The notes: generated by a model not told the origin, from the letters alone. 64,000 nt of DNA from Ehretia macrophylla (GCA_037974665.1 CM075773.1:49492080-49556079), one strand, 5' to 3'; shown: positions 24,464-39,232, counted from the stretch's first letter. Program-made: numbers and translations.

Positions 24464-26746
24464 TTACGAAGGAAGGCCAGGCATTACGCTTTCGGCCAGT
24501 GATTTTACTTTCATAGTATCCATCCTAATTAACCCCAAGACTTCCATTACACAAGATAATCCATTTTCGAGAAAATGGTAAAGCCCACTATAACCCAGTT
24601 CATTACACAGGATGTATGATCTAAACTTATCAAGGGAGAAAACTACAACTAGTAATTCCTTTTCTGTGGTAGTGTAATTCTTTTGAGCATCATCTAAGGT
24701 CTTATTAGCGTAGTAGATCACACATGGCAACTTATCCCTACGCTGTCCCAAAACAGTCCCTACTGCGTAGTCGGATGCATCACACATAATCTCAAAAGAG
24801 AGGCTATAATTGGGAGGCTGGATGATAGGTGCGGAGGACAATAAAGACTTCAGCTTCTCAAATGGCTTGGCACACTCGTCATCAAAATAAAATGGAGTAT
24901 CATGTGCTAGGAGGTTGGAGAAGGGTCGAGCAATGTGGCTAAAGTCCTTGATGAAATACCGGTAGAAACTGGCATGACCAAGGAATGATCTAACGTCACA
25001 CACTATTTTTGGTGCTAGGAGTTTCTCTATCAACTCAACCTTGGCTGGGTCTACATGGAGACCATCCTGAGATACAACATGACCTAGTATTATCCCCCGT
25101 CTAACCATGAAATGACTTTTCTCCCAACTAAGCTCCAAATTCATCTGAACATAACGCTCTAGCACTAGGGAAAGGTGTGTGAGACACTCATCAAATGTAG
25201 CTCAAAAAACTAAAAAATCATCTATAAATACCTCTAGAAACTTCTCAATCATATTAGAAAAAATGGCCATCATACACCTTTGAAAGGTCGCTGGTGCATT
25301 GCATAAACCGAAGGGCATACGACGATAGACAAAGGTCCCATATGGATAAGTGAATGTGGTCTTTTCTTGGTCCTCGGGGAAGACTAGGATCTGATTATAC
25401 CCGGAATACCTATCTAAGAAGCAGTAGTAGCCCTGTCCGGCTACTCTATCTAATATCTGGTCAAGAAAGAGTAACGGGAAGTGGTCCTTCCGGGTCTTGG
25501 CATTGAGCTTTCTATAGTCAATACAGACACGCCAACCAGTAGTGGTGTGCGTAGGAATAAGCTTACCCTTATCATTAGGGAGTACCGTGATCCCAGACTT
25601 CTTCGGTACCACCTGCACCGGACTGGCCCATGAACTATCAGAAATCGGGTATATGATACCCGCATCAAGCAGCTTAATGACTTCCTTATAAACAACCTCA
25701 GTCATGTTTGGGTTCAGCCTCCTTTGCATCTCGCGGGAAGGAGCATCACCCTTTTCTAAGTGAATCCGATGCATACACAACAAAGGGTCTATTCCTCTCA
25801 AATCAGAAATGGTCCACCCTATGGCCTTTTAATGATCACGAAGGACTCCTAACAATCTCTCATCATGCTTAAAGGTCAGGTCTGATGCGATAATTACTGG
25901 GAGGGTATCATTAGGTCCTAAGTACACATATTTAAGGTGCGCAGGCAAAGGTTTGAGCTTTAAAGTTGGAAGAGACTCAACCGGAGGGGTATCCTGACAA
26001 ATTTTGGATGGAAGGTAGCTAAGAATATCATTAGCCTTGTCAGGACTAGGATCAGAAACAATAGAAGTAGAAGCTACTAGCTCTTTCACGAATGAATCAG
26101 AGTTAAATTGAGTCAAGATTGTCTCAAGCTCTGCGAGCTCATCATTGACAGTCAACATTGAATGGGCATGTTCCTCAACACAAGGGTCAATGATATCAAC
26201 CAGGAAGCACTCATCCTCAGAATGTCTACTTACTCGATTAGCAGCCTCTGCGACCCTCACCTTAACTCTTATATTCCCAAAGGTTAACTCAATCATCCCT
26301 GTCCTACAATATATCACTGCATCAGCTGTGGCCAGAAAAGGTCTCCCTAGAAAAACTGGTGTTGCATGCCCAGTGTCTAGTCCTGAGTCCATGTCTAAGA
26401 CAATGAAGTCAACCGGGAAGAGAAATTTACCAACTCTAACTAAGACATCCTCAATTATCCCTCTAGGTCGTCTCTCAGATCGATTTGTCAACTGAAGTGT
26501 AACATTTGTGGGAGTCAACTCCCCCAAACCTAAACGCTCATATACTGCAAATGGAATGAGATTCACACTAGACCCTAAGTCAAGGAGGGCATGGTCCACT
26601 TGTTGATTTTGAATGATACAAGGAATGGTGAAGGCTTCGGGGTCACTAAGCTTGGGCGGAAGGCCCTTAGTGCATATACTACTCAATTTTTCTATGAGCC
26701 TCACCTTCTTTGGAATGTGGGTGGATTGCCTCTTCCTAATGCACAA
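24464..26746 (-). pseudogene. pol: Athila-type pol remnant (protease, reverse transcriptase, RNase H)
   Basis: The protease-like part shows the aspartic-protease-like DLGSSVNLIP and the downstream FLGRPFLATADAVI. The reverse transcriptase shows SWASPVQVVPKKSG, WRVCIDYRKLN, DRYSGYNQI, MPFGLCNAPATFQRCM and the FIDDFLVF catalytic region. RNase H begins at FEIMCDASDYAVG and TTEKELLVVV. The integrase part is not seen. Fossil, broken. Confidence 0.88.
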
Positions 26747-27299
26747 GTGTTTGAGGAATTTGGCATAAGTCGGTATCTACTGGATAACTTCAATAAGAGG
26801 CAGGTTTATCTTAATATCCTTCAAGTGGTCTAATACCCGAGACTGTTTATCATCTTTCCTAGGTCGCTCTAAAGCAGTAGGATAAGGCACCCTAGGAGGA
26901 CTATCATCACTGTGATCTACAACCTACTTCTCATCTTTCTGTGAAGGAATGGTGTTTTCTCTACTATTCTCTATTTCATCTCCCAACTCACTTCCTACTC
27001 TCTCAACCTTTTCCTCAACCTCTTTTGTATCCCTACTCTTGTCACTCGCTCTCTTTTCTCCATTAGACTCATCCACCTGATTATCTAACTGGTAACCACT
27101 CCGAAGGGTGATAACAGCTTTGGTTGCTCATGGGTGGTCTCATTGTGGACATTGTTACACTGGCCACGTGGATTCTCGACAGTCCGAGCAGGGAGCTTAC
27201 CCTCATCCCTCCTAGTAATTTGTTGGGCCAGTTGCCCAACTTGAGTTTCCAACTTAGCAATAGATTGCTGCTGAGCATGAATTACTTGAAGTAACTTGT

Positions 27300-28623
27300 C
27301 AAACTTATCATCAGGCTTGTTAGGAGGAAGATGAGGGCTAGGCTAAAATTGATTCCCTAGTTGTGGTTTAAAGTGAGGCCCATTAGACACATGATAATAT
27401 CCAGGAGGATTAGATTGAGGCTTTTGCACTTGAGCCTGCGAAAATGAAGGGTCATGATTTCCTTGACGCCATGAGAAAGCTGGATGATCTCACCAACCAG
27501 GATTATATGTATTCGAATATGGATTGTAATTGCGAGAATAACCCTGGGCAGCATAAACCTGTTCCTGAATAAATTCAGGGAACTGAGAGGCAAGAGGACA
27601 CCCTAGTATGGGGTGGTCCACTGCAGAACATAAGGCACAACATTGAACATTTGGTAGGGCAAGTGAAGAAGTAGACCCTAAAGATATAAACTGATCAAAT
27701 TTCTTGGTCAAAGCTGCCACTTGTGAGTTTAAGTCCCCATTTGTGCTCACCTCATATAGTGTCCTCCTAGAAGTGGGCTTACCCATTCTATCCATTGTTG
27801 AGTCTTGAAATGAGTCTTTGGCAATACTGTCAAGTCGGGCCCATGCCTCATTTAGGGTGAGGTTATAAAACCCTTCATTACTCATTGAATTCACCATCGT
27901 TTTCTGCTGTGGTGTCAATCCTCTATAGACATACTGAAGCAACCTAGGTCTATCGAACCCATGGTGTGGGCAGTGACGAATGAGTTCATTAAACCTATCC
28001 CAAGTTTCATGAAATGACTCTAAATCGGACTGGGAAAAAGTCATGATGTTCTCTTGAAGAGATGAGGTCAGGGCCATCGGAAAAAATCTAAATAGAAATT
28101 GAGTCAACAGTTCTTCCCAAGAAGTAATGGTTCCCTCTTCAAGGGAATGAAGACATTCTTTAGCTTTGTCCTTAAGAGAAAGTGGGAAGAAACGCAATCA
28201 AATATTTTCTTGAGTAACATTTTGAACATGCACAATGGTACATATCTCAAGAAAATCACGAATATGCGCATGTGGATTTTCATTGCTTTTCCCGTAAAAT
28301 GATGGAAGTATTGCTATCGTACCAGGTTTCATGTCAAAGTCCACATTATGGATGGCAGGTGGTCGGATAGCAATATTCGGCTGATATGTGGTCGGGAGAA
28401 AATGCTGCCTAAGAGGTATATCATCAGGATCAGGATTATTGGGGACAATGGGAAGTTGGGGAATCCGAGGATCATTAGCATTTTGAGGCACATTCAGATT
28501 TCCTTCATGCTCCGCCATGATTGTAGTTAAGACCTTCTGATTCCTATGGTGTGGGATTCTTTGTGGCTCGGGGTCAAAGGGTTCTAAAGGCAATCCTAAA
28601 GAACGACGTCCAAGCATACACAA
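27300..28623 (-). pseudogene. gag: Athila-type gag remnant
   Basis: Nucleocapsid/capsid precursor region of the nested element. PLSLKDKAKECLHSLEEG, FFPMALTSSLQENIMTF and HETWDRFNELIRHCPHHG are the conserved plant gypsy gag block, followed by a CCHC knuckle (CALCSAVDHPILGCP). Fossil, broken. Confidence 0.85.
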
Positions 28624-31154
28624 AAAGCCAAACTAATGGGAAACTAACTAAATTGCAATAAAATCCTAAAACTAGAAATAAACTATTTAAGTAAAATAAC
28701 CAACTAGGAAACAGATAAATAAATAATGAATCAATAAAATAAATGAACTATTGAAAGAAAAAAAAGAAATAAAATTACTAAAATAATAAAGAAAAAAAGT
28801 AAAGAATTCAAGATAATTATTTAAACTAAACAACTAATAAGACAATCTAAAAATAATAAAGCAAAACAAGAAAAAGAGAATTTTTTGCAAAAATAACTAA
28901 TTAACTAAAAACTAATACTTAAACAAAATACTATACTAGTCCAAAAACAATACCATGCCTCCCCGGCAACGGCGCCAAAAACTTGATTGGTGCTTAGCTT
29001 AGGATAAAATTAAGGTCAATTCTAAGCCAAGTTTTAATTCGCAAGTGCACAAGTAATTGTAGCGTAGTGTGCTAGTGCGAGGTCGAATCCACAGGGAGGC
29101 TATTTGAAAGTTTGTAGAAAAGTGTAAGTAAAGTGCCTAAGTAATTAAACTAAATTAAATTGTAAATTGTATGATTTGAATAAAAGTTAACTAAAAATAA
29201 AATAAAAGTGAAATTAAATGCAAAAACTAAAATTAAATATGAAAGTTGAAATTGAAGTTTGATCACTATTGGGAAAGGTTTAGGGATTAGATTCCTATGC
29301 AAAGTTGAATTCTAGGCACGAACTTAGGATTTCCTATTTTGATGCAAAATTTGACTACAAGCCTAATTAATTAAATAATCACCTAAAGTTAACTAATTAA
29401 CGGGTTAGACCTAGTTTAGAGGTGCAACGCTATCTCCAAGTCCTTTATCTAGCCGGAGTGTAGATTTGTCCTAAAATCCTAGGCAAACACATTAACTAAT
29501 TAAGTGAAGGAAAATTATGGTACAACCTATAGTTTTCACAATCAAGCCCAATTTATATATTTCATCTACCATATGAATTCCTATTAATTACTAGCTACAA
29601 GCATAATAATTAATAGAATAAATAATAAAGCATGTAAATCAAATATATAAGACTAGCATCAAAATAATCCAACCAATTCAAGACCATAAAATTAAATTAT
29701 TGCATAGTAATCCTACCCTAGACAATGAATTAATTGTTCATGTTCAACAAAACTGAATCAAAATTATAAAAAGAAAATAAATTAAACTTCTCCATAAATT
29801 GATTTGAATATGTTGAAAATAATAATTTAAACTGAATCCCAACTGAAAATTGAAGAAGAATTTACGAAAAGAAATAAACCGAACTTGCTGCTGTTTTTTT
29901 TCTCGTCGTCAAAGTTTTTTTCTCCTTCGCTGCTCGCTGGTTGCTCTCTGTTTTTTTCCTTTTCTTTTTTCTGCGCCACAACTCCTATATATATCTCGCG
30001 TCTGCTGCTGTGCTGCTCTTATAGAAAAATTGCACCGCCCTATTCATGTGTTGAATGGGCTTACTTTGCTACCAAAAAAAATAAAAGGCCATGTGGACCA
30101 AGGCTTTATTTTATTATTTGTGTAAGTTAAGTCCAAATTGGACTTGTTTGGTCCACGGTCAAGGCTTGTAAGCCTTGATCAACTTTATTTTCTTTCTTTC
30201 TTTTTTTTTCTTTTCTTTTTCTTTGCATTTCTTTCACCATCTTTTGATTCTTCCGCGAACAATTCTTTGTTAACATCTTTTTCATCCAATTTGACTCCAA
30301 ATCTTTTTTCATCATTCACATGAACAAAAAATGCAATTAAAGTGATCAAACATTATAAGTAATATGCATAATTAATTCTAAAAAGCAAAGAAATAGGCCT
30401 AAAAATATAAATACATCACATATTTTCTATTGAATTGATCATCTCTTATTTCTTAATTTTATCTTGCCCAAGTACAACTTACTTGTTGGTTCCTTGAACA
30501 ATCATCGAGAATTGAACTGTTTACTTGTTTATGAATGTTTGTTCAACATACTCAGCACTGTTTTGACTCGTCATCATCCTTTGTTCGTACCTACTTAGCT
30601 GATAGTTGCTGAGACATTCGTTGTCTTAGTTATCACACTTTCTTATTAAACTATTAGCCACTTGATTCTCTAACTTGTTTGACCTCTTGTTCACTTGATT
30701 GTTGGCTCGAATATGACTTTTCATATCCTTATTTCCTTATAAATTTCATAAGAGCCATATTCTGATCAATGTCACTTTTGAGATATTCCCTTGATTAGTA
30801 ATCATTCATGTTATCGTGAATGAGTTTTTAAACCCTCGGGGTGTTCATAGAGCTCTTTTGTATAGTAGGGGATGATTGATAAGTAGCGGTGTCATGCTAA
30901 GACCTTGAAGTTGCAATTTCTTTCATATGCAATATGATGTTAGGTGGGAGAGAATTATGAATTGAAGATTGTCTTGGAATTATGATCATCAACTTGCTGT
31001 CAACAGAGTTTATTTCAATTGCGGTCTTTGTTTAGGTGTTATCCTAAGAGATAAATGGGAATTAAGAGAAGTATTATTAAGTGTAACGATTGAGGATTTA
31101 ATTGTCTGTCAGTTCGAGAATTGCGCGGACGCAATTTCTTTAAGGGGGAGATAA

Positions 31155-33779
31155 TGTGAGACCCCATATTTTGTCTTTACTTTGATTTGCGTGTTTTGTC
31201 TCGATTTGCGTGATTTGACCTGTTTATATGTTATATGAGTTAGAATGCGCTAATTCTGTGATTTATATTCCTATTACATGCTAAGTGTGCATTCATGAAA
31301 TTTTTATTAAAAACGGCATTGAAAATTTTATCGTCAGTTTTTATGAATAGTATTTTGAATGCACGTCCGCTAAAATTTTTACATAGGTGTTTTAAACGTC
31401 TTCAAACCTAGTCCTCTATTATTAATAGACCCATGTTTGAAAAAAAATTGATTCTGAAATGGAATAGGAATTTAAATAGATTTTTCGGGCGAAAAGTAGC
31501 ATTTTTGAGCTAAATGGTGATTTCTTCTAAACCCGATTCTTGCATTGACTTTCGTTGACCTAGTATATATTAATATAAATGTATTTATATGTGGTATTAA
31601 ATGATTTTAGATTAATTGTGCATTCAAAAGACATTTGAAAACAAATAATATTACTTTTCACCTTTTTTTGCAAAAATCGAGTTTTTAACCGAGTCGGGTG
31701 TAAGTCTATGCATGTGAAACTTTTTGTCACTTAAAAATATACTACTTAAAAATATTCAAAGTGTTAATTGCATTTGGGTGAACAAAAATAGGATAAAAAT
31801 AATTAAAAGACTAAAAATACTAACTTTGACTTTGCAAATTTTGTTGACCTTGAGCTTATATCATCAACACACATTAAAAACAAAACAAACACACTCACAA
31901 AATACACACATTACCGAAAATCCATGAGGGAGAAGAAAGAAGGCATTTTCAAGGTTTTTCAAAACATTTTTCACATAGATTTTGCAATTCAAAGCCGAAT
32001 TAAGTCATTCAAAGATTGAATTCACTTGTTGGGCTTCCATTCTACATCTTTCTTGCATCAAAACACATCAAAAGTGAGATAAAAATTCTAGATCTCAAAA
32101 TGTGATGTTTATGTTTTTGCATATAATTGAATTTTGAACCGTTAGAATGTTGAATTGATGTTATATTATTGTTCAGTGCATGCTAAGGATCGTTTATATG
32201 TGGTCATATAAGTTTTGAATCGTTGTAGCATGAAGTTTTATTTTTCGGGTATTAAAATTGAGTAGTTGGCTATTTGTTGAATAATTGGAGTTGTGGTGGT
32301 TGGAATCGATTGCTGTTAGATTTTAAAAGTTTGTTAAATACGTGGTAGTGATGTTGTAATGCCGAAATTTTGATTGTGATGTCGGTGTGAAAGTCCAGAA
32401 ATTTCAGCCATGGTGCATTGAGGTTTTAGGGTTGTTGGGCTTGATTTTTATGGATTATGGTTGGTTTCCAATGAGGCTAATGTTGTTGATTGAGTGGGTG
32501 AGTGATAGAAATTTGTTTGGAGGTTATTGGATTAGTAGAATGTAAGTTATGACTTTTAGAAGTTCGGTTTGTCTTTCTTTAAGATGTTGAATTATGCCTT
32601 TCGATGTTTGGGTGGTGTTTGAGTGAATGAATTGAGAGTTGCTGATGGTTAGACTAGGGTTTGGTTGTGTGTTAATGCGTGTTAAGTTGGATGACCTACT
32701 TTGTCATCTAACTTAGTTGTTGTTGTTTATTTGATTAGTTGTTGTTATGTTGTTAAAATGATGATTATTGATTGATTATTGATGAACCGGGAGATAGGCA
32801 ACCTACTTTGTTGTCCTCCTATGATAATTGGTAATTGATGAGCCAGGAGATAGTCAACATGAAAGGTTGTCCTCCTGAGATTTGAATGATTATTGTTATT
32901 GTCATGAGTCTTGATATATGTGTGCCACCTCTCGGGCAGCGTCGGGCTGTCGGGTTGAAAACGGCATGACTATCATAGGCTACCCCCAGCTCGCATGATG
33001 GAGGTGTCATGGAGGGAAGGGCTCGAGAGGTACCTCGGGTGCATGAGTAATGGGGAGTTATAAGAAGAACGCTTGAGATCATGATGACATTTGGAGCTAC
33101 ACCAACTAGAGTATCCTTTATTGATTGGTCATTATAATTAATGTGCTTATATTGTTATTGATGATTATTGTGTATTTACTGCTCAAAGAATGATTTCTAA
33201 GGAGTATAGTAAATACTGTTAGAGATCTATTGAATCCTTACTGGGCTTGTTTTATATAAGCTCACTCTCAATTATTGCATGCATACAGGTGATATTAATC
33301 AAGATTACGGATACGTGCCTCAGAAGCTAAGAATGTGCTTTATGTGTACGGGTCTTGGGTGCCGGAGTCGTTGCCATGAATTTGTCTTAATTGTTGTAAT
33401 ATGTTATATTGTATAACTTACTCAATTATAAGACTTATGTATATTGCTAATTTAGTAGTCTTGTTTTGGAACATGGTTGGGTTGCTAGATTGGTTATAAT
33501 TTATTTTGAAAAAAATATATGTTATATAGTAAATGTATAATGTTAGAACGGAAGCATATAACTTATGGATACAATGGTAAAAGAATGTTTAATGTATATT
33601 TTGGTTGTGTTGTATGTTGTTAACTTGATTGTGGAGTTAGTTGTTGATTTGTGGAGTTGGTTGTACGATGTTCCAAAGAGGTTGGTTTAGAGCCTTAGTA
33701 TCCAAGTTACTGTCGTTATACTGTAGAAATTTCGTTACGTCCTGACTGATCGTAAGAGGGGTCGAGTTGGGATGTGACA
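31155..33779 (+). repeat. 3' LTR of the LARD-like element
   Basis: About 2.6 kb, TGTGAGACCCC to TGTGACA. Its last about 320 bp match the 5' remnant at 19084-19385, with one extra short tandem (GTGGAGTTGGTTG type) at about 33630-33662. No ORF with recognisable similarity. Confidence 0.8.
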
Positions 33780-34486
33780 TCCGAAACCAGATTTTAACAC
33801 ATGAAGCATAATGATAATATAGAACTAAAATCTGTCATCTCAAATTAGCTAGCCCAAGAAGGATACAAAATTAGGAGAATTAATTAACCTCCCTAAGTAT
33901 CAATCCAACGACACAAAAAATAGACCATAAAGATGACCTACTACTTTATTATGCTAGCTGACTTTACATCTGAACACCTTGGTTGAAATTCAGAAGTGCA
34001 GTAAAGGTTGAGGGAACAAGAATATTTTGGTAAAAACATTTGAAACTTGATAACAACATGTACCAGTACCCAAAAAAAACAGAGATGGCAATAAACAGAT
34101 CCTATTGTTCAATCTTCCCTTTTTCTCTTTTTCAATTTTTCTTTTACGCAAGGATTTCAGGAAGAGAGGATAAGCTTGTCTACATTCTGAAAATTAACTA
34201 TTTATTTCATTTAAATTGCAATGTAACTAAGAAAATTAGAAATATCTAAAGGTTAAGATATCTATCACAAAGTAAAACTGTTAGACATAAACTTACATAT
34301 TTTCTTTTCCCCCGAGTAGATTGCAGCAAACAACAATCAAGATATGTAAAGAAGTAATCGACATAGACCACAAAAGATAGCCACTATACCTAGTTAGTAC
34401 TCATTTATCAGTTCCAAGGAAGCATCACTACATATAAGTCTTTCAGTATATTGAAAAGACCAGTAAATAAGGCACACGAGAAAACT
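33780..34486. other. AT-rich segment, probably intronic sequence of the captured eRF3 fragment
   Basis: No exon recognised. CACTACATATAAG occurs at about 34428; it begins like a CACTA terminus, but its neighbour triplet (CAT) does not match the AAA at the right CACTA end, so I do not call it the left end. Confidence 0.3.
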
Positions 34487-34509
34487 TGGGATAAAAAGAT
34501 TATCCTACC

Positions 34510-35140
34510 TACATGGCCAATGAATAACACATTCAAATGTTTGTTTCTATTGCTTTCAGCCTCATCTTCAATATCTTCATGAACCAGGACTTTTTTCACT
34601 GGACAATCCCGAAAGAAGTATAAGGATGTGAAATTAGAAAAAGAAAGGAATCAGAGGAAGAAAAAAGGCATTTCAAGTTCATGTCATAAGCAATATAGAA
34701 TCACCGTCTGAACGAGAACTCTTAACGATATTTGACAATCAATCTCGTATCCTCCTTGGTGTCCAAAAAGAGAACCACTATTTTTTCTCATCTTTTTGGG
34801 TGTTTAAAATATGATCCACTCATTTGTGTACCAACATGCTCTTGTTTTATGATTTTTCTTCCAGAGGAAACATTTATTTCTTACTAAGTTAAAACCAAAT
34901 AAAAAAACCACAACCAAACACATAAGGAAGCAACGCATGGTTTAAAAAATATTCCCTACTTAAAAGATATAAGACTCATAGTAATTATATCTCTGCACAT
35001 CAAAGCAATACGTGGTTCAAATAAATCAAGTTCAACAAGAATCAATCAGAAAGTATACCTTCTTCCTTCACATCAAGTTTCTCCACTTCCCTGCGTTTCC
35101 TATCTTCTGCCATCACATTATCATATGCTAAATTTTAATA
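34510..35140 (-). pseudogene. eRF3 (release factor GTPase subunit) fragment, two exons
   Basis: Minus strand. The exon at about 35060-35139 reads AYDNVMAEDRKRREVEKLDV-KEE, with acceptor TTTAG and donor GTATAC. The next exon at about 34510-34601 reads VKKVLVHEDIEDEAESNRNK then HLNVLFIGHV, with acceptor GTCCAG and donor GTAGGA. The two join in phase. This is the acidic linker plus the start of the G1 motif (FIGHVDAGKST) of eukaryotic release factor 3, a translation-termination GTPase. The DAGKST exon and the rest of the GTPase (over 400 residues) are absent, so it cannot be functional. It lies on the same strand as the eS17 fragment and next to a CACTA end, which fits capture by a transposon. 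Confidence 0.75.
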
Positions 35141-36544
<1,404 letters not shown>

Positions 36545-36759
36545 AAAGGAGATCTAATTTAATTTTACACACTTTTAATATTGAATGTGAGATCTTTCAA
36601 ACTTGAAACTAAAATTAAGTCACTAGACCAAATCACCAGTAGTGATAAATAAATATGCACTTCCCTGATTGAAAACTTGTACCAACTTCTAAAATAATAC
36701 TCGACGTGAAATATCATTTCTTTGGAGCATTAATGTACTATCACATGTTGTATAAGTTT

Positions 36760-37305
36760 GGGAAAATTTCACATTTAGTTTCTATTATTTAAAAAAAAAA
36801 TTAATTTCATCTCTATTATTTCAAATGGCTCAATTTCATCTTTATTATTTTTCCAAAAGTTTTAATTTCACCCCTATTATTTAAAATTTCTCAATTTTGT
36901 CCTTATCATTTCTCAAAAAGTTTCAATTTCGTTCCTATTATTTTTAAAGAGTTTTAATTTCGTCCATATTATTTTTCTAAAAGTTTTAATTTCGTTCATA
37001 TTATTTTATTAAAGTTTCAAATCCGTCTCTATTATTCGAAGACTAAATTGAAATTTTCTAAGAAATAATAGAGACGAATTTGAATTTTTTTGAAAAATAT
37101 TAAGGACCAAATTGACTAATTTTAAATAATAAGAAAAAATTTGAAACTTTAAAAAAATAATAGGGACAATTAAAACTTTTTAAAAATAATAGGGATTAAA
37201 TTAAAATATTTTTAAAAACAGTAGGGACAAAATTAAAATATTTTAAATAATAAAGACCAACTTAAAACTTTTAAAAATAAGAAGGATTAGATGTGATATT
37301 TTCCC
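36760..37305. mobile_element. Mutator-like MITE with 9-bp TSD and empty site in copy 1
   Basis: TIRs GGGAAAATTTCACATTTAGT and (reverse complement of the right end) GGGAAAATATCACATCTAAT; TSD TATAAGTTT at 36751-36759 and 37306-37314. Copy 1 has a single TATAAGTTT at about 9677-9685 joined to the same flanks (CTGTTG and CAAAAGAAAACC). The interior consists of degenerate units of about 40 bp (TTTCATCTCTATTATTT type) in inverted order. No ORF. Confidence 0.88.
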
Positions 37306-37647
37306 TATAAGTTTCAAAAGAAAACCTAAGGCCCCACTCTATATGACACAATTTCGAAGTCTCTCCTTTCATGTATTCCGCTGCAATAAGACTTGGAAAA
37401 GTGGAATACGCGTTCGGGCAAAATGTGCCAAAGGAAAAAGTGATAATTGGCATTGCCACCATTATACATACCTAAGGTGCATACTTGTGGCAAAGGACAG
37501 ACGGATATGGATTATGGCAAGTGTTGCAACCCGCCACTGATCTTAACATTTTTTAAGCTCTTCCATAGTTAACATGCCTAGATAAATTTATTTTAATTGT
37601 TTGTTTTTTAATTGGTCTACAAAATAAAAACATGTACTTTCTTTTTT

Positions 37648-37654
<7 letters not shown>

Positions 37655-37678
<24 letters not shown>

Positions 37679-37705
37679 CGGGGGTGCGGGGAGCGGGGGG
37701 TGTGT
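37655..37705. repeat. Poly-T/poly-G tract
   Basis: A long T run followed by about 20 G and then G-rich sequence; copy 1 lacks it. Length may be unreliable in an assembly. Confidence 0.8.
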
Positions 37706-38397
37706 TACAAGAAGGCCTTAGCCAAGAAGAAAATCATAAAACTATTCGAGAGAATTTTTCATCTTTTTTATCCCTATCTAGCAGTGGTAAGAATCCTTCT
37801 GGGGCCAATTAAGTACATACTACAATCCTAAATTTGGAAGGAAACAGCACAACGTAATTATTGGAGCACTTCATACATCTAGAATATAAATGAGGTTTTT
37901 ACTACAACCAAAAAGAAAAATAACTGTGTAGTTTATGCGCTAGGTTTCCTAACCCCGAATTACAACAACACACCACCCCCCCCCCCCCAAGTACTTGATA
38001 TGCCCTGCATGTCAAACTATATTAATATAAAATCTTGGATTCTTGCTCTAGAGACCACGGGTATAGCAATTGATTTTAATAAAAGATTTTGAGTTTGAAT
38101 TGTGCTGTAACAAAAAGAAGGAAAAGAGAACATGTTTTGGAAAAGAGAACATGTTTTGGCACTAAACTGCCAGACTTGTTTAATCAATAAATACTAATTA
38201 CGAGAAGCAGAAATAAATTTATTGATATGACTTATATTTATATTAGGGAATCCTATAATTAATATTAATATAGCTTTGAATAAGGTCCAAATCTTTTGGA
38301 AAGACTTTTTCTTAGGAATCCATTAGGGACTAGGAATAAGAGTTCATTAGGGATTAGGAATAATGAATGTTAATTATTAGGGTTTCCTAACAATTTG

Positions 38398-39020
38398 TGA
38401 AAGTGAAGTATGACAGTGAAGTTGTGTATTTTTTTTTTTTTTTTTTTTTGTCTATAATCTACATATCAATCTTAGTCACCAAAAACCTTCATATATTCAT
38501 TTAGTTCTTTTCAATCTTACATCCTAATTAAATTTGTCATGGATATACTGTCTATCTCAAGAATATCATGAAAACATAGCAATTAAAAGCTTTTTTTATG
38601 CTCAAGTACCCTAACAATATTTTATGAAAGTGAAGTATGACAATGAAGTTATGTACTTTTTTGTTTATAATCTACATATCAATCTTAGTCAACCAAAACC
38701 TTCATATATTCATTTAGTTTTTTGCAATCTTACATCCTAATATTTGTCATGGATATACTGTCTATCTGAAGAACATCATGAAAACATAGCAATTAAAAGC
38801 TTTTTAATGATCAAGTACCCTAACAATGTTTTATGAAAGTGAATTATCACGATGAAGTTATGTATTTCTTTTGTTTATAATCTACACATCAGTCTTAGTC
38901 ACCAAAAACCTACATATATTCATTTAGTTTTTGCAATCTTACATCCTAATTAAATTTGTCATGGATATAGTGTCTATCTTAAGAATATCACAAAACATAG
39001 CAATTAAAAAATTTTTACAA
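38398..39020. repeat. Tandem repeat, three units of about 205-225 bp (copy 2)
   Basis: Each unit runs GTGAA(G/T)TAT, then ATCTACA-ATCA-TCTTAGTCA, TTTGTCATGGATATA and AACATAGCAATTAAAA. Copy 1 holds two units (10857-11275), so the array gained or lost one unit since duplication. Confidence 0.8.
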
Positions 39021-39232
39021 TGAAATACCAAAAAAAAAATTAATTATATTAATGGAAATCACGGTCCTCCCAAGAATGTGATCCTCAAAAATGAAAAATC
39101 ATTGCGTGAACCAATCTCTTAAAGTAAGTAGTCTTATGTTGGTCACATTAGTCCTTCTTTTTCTTCTTTGTTTTTTTTTTTTTGTCAATTCCTCTCATTA
39201 GAGACTCTTATAAATTCCCATAGAAAAGGAAA

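Larger units (their letters stand above)
21415..30418 (-). mobile_element. Athila-type Ty3/gypsy LTR retrotransposon (nested fossil)
   Basis: LTRs at 21415-22859 and 28984-30418 (about 1.44 kb, TGAT...ATCA) are flanked by the same 5-bp duplication CATAT at 21410-21414 and 30419-30423, so the insertion is structurally whole. The primer site on the minus strand, TGGCGCCGTTGCCGGGG (28961-28977), matches tRNA-Asp as in Athila/Tat elements. The polypurine tract GGTTTGGGAG adjoins 22862. Coding remains run right to left: gag about 28620-27300, protease-like region about 26750-25830, reverse transcriptase/RNase H about 25800-24600. No integrase was recognised in 22860-24460. The coding part is broken in at least four places. 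LTRs differ by about 2-3 percent by eye, so it is young and postdates its host element. Confidence 0.92.
19084..33779 (+). mobile_element. Large LTR retrotransposon without coding capacity (LARD-like fossil), split by a nested element
   Basis: The 5' LTR is only a 3'-terminal remnant (19084-19385). It matches the end of the complete 3' LTR (31155-33779, starts TGTGAGACCCC, ends TGTGACA). The tRNA-iMet primer site TGGTATCAGAGC is at 19391-19402 and a polypurine tract AAGGGGGAG at 31142-31150. Excluding the nested Athila-type element, the internal region is about 2.8 kb and shows no gag or pol similarity in any frame. The LTR remnant and its partner differ by roughly 4-5 percent by eye. The 5' end is missing, so no TSD can be tested. 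Confidence 0.8.

Noticed and set aside
32819-33082. Minus-strand ORF of 87 codons in the 3' LTR
   Set aside because: Within a non-coding LTR; no recognisable family, and GC-rich local sequence explains the open frame.
34428-34441. CACTACATATAAG as the left end of the second CACTA element
   Set aside because: Internal bases differ from the CACTACAAAAAA right end and the 3-bp flanks (CAT and AAA) do not match.
37655-37705. Quadruplex-forming regulatory site at the poly-G run
   Set aside because: A homopolymer next to a poly-T tract; more likely slippage or an assembly-length artefact than a conserved site.
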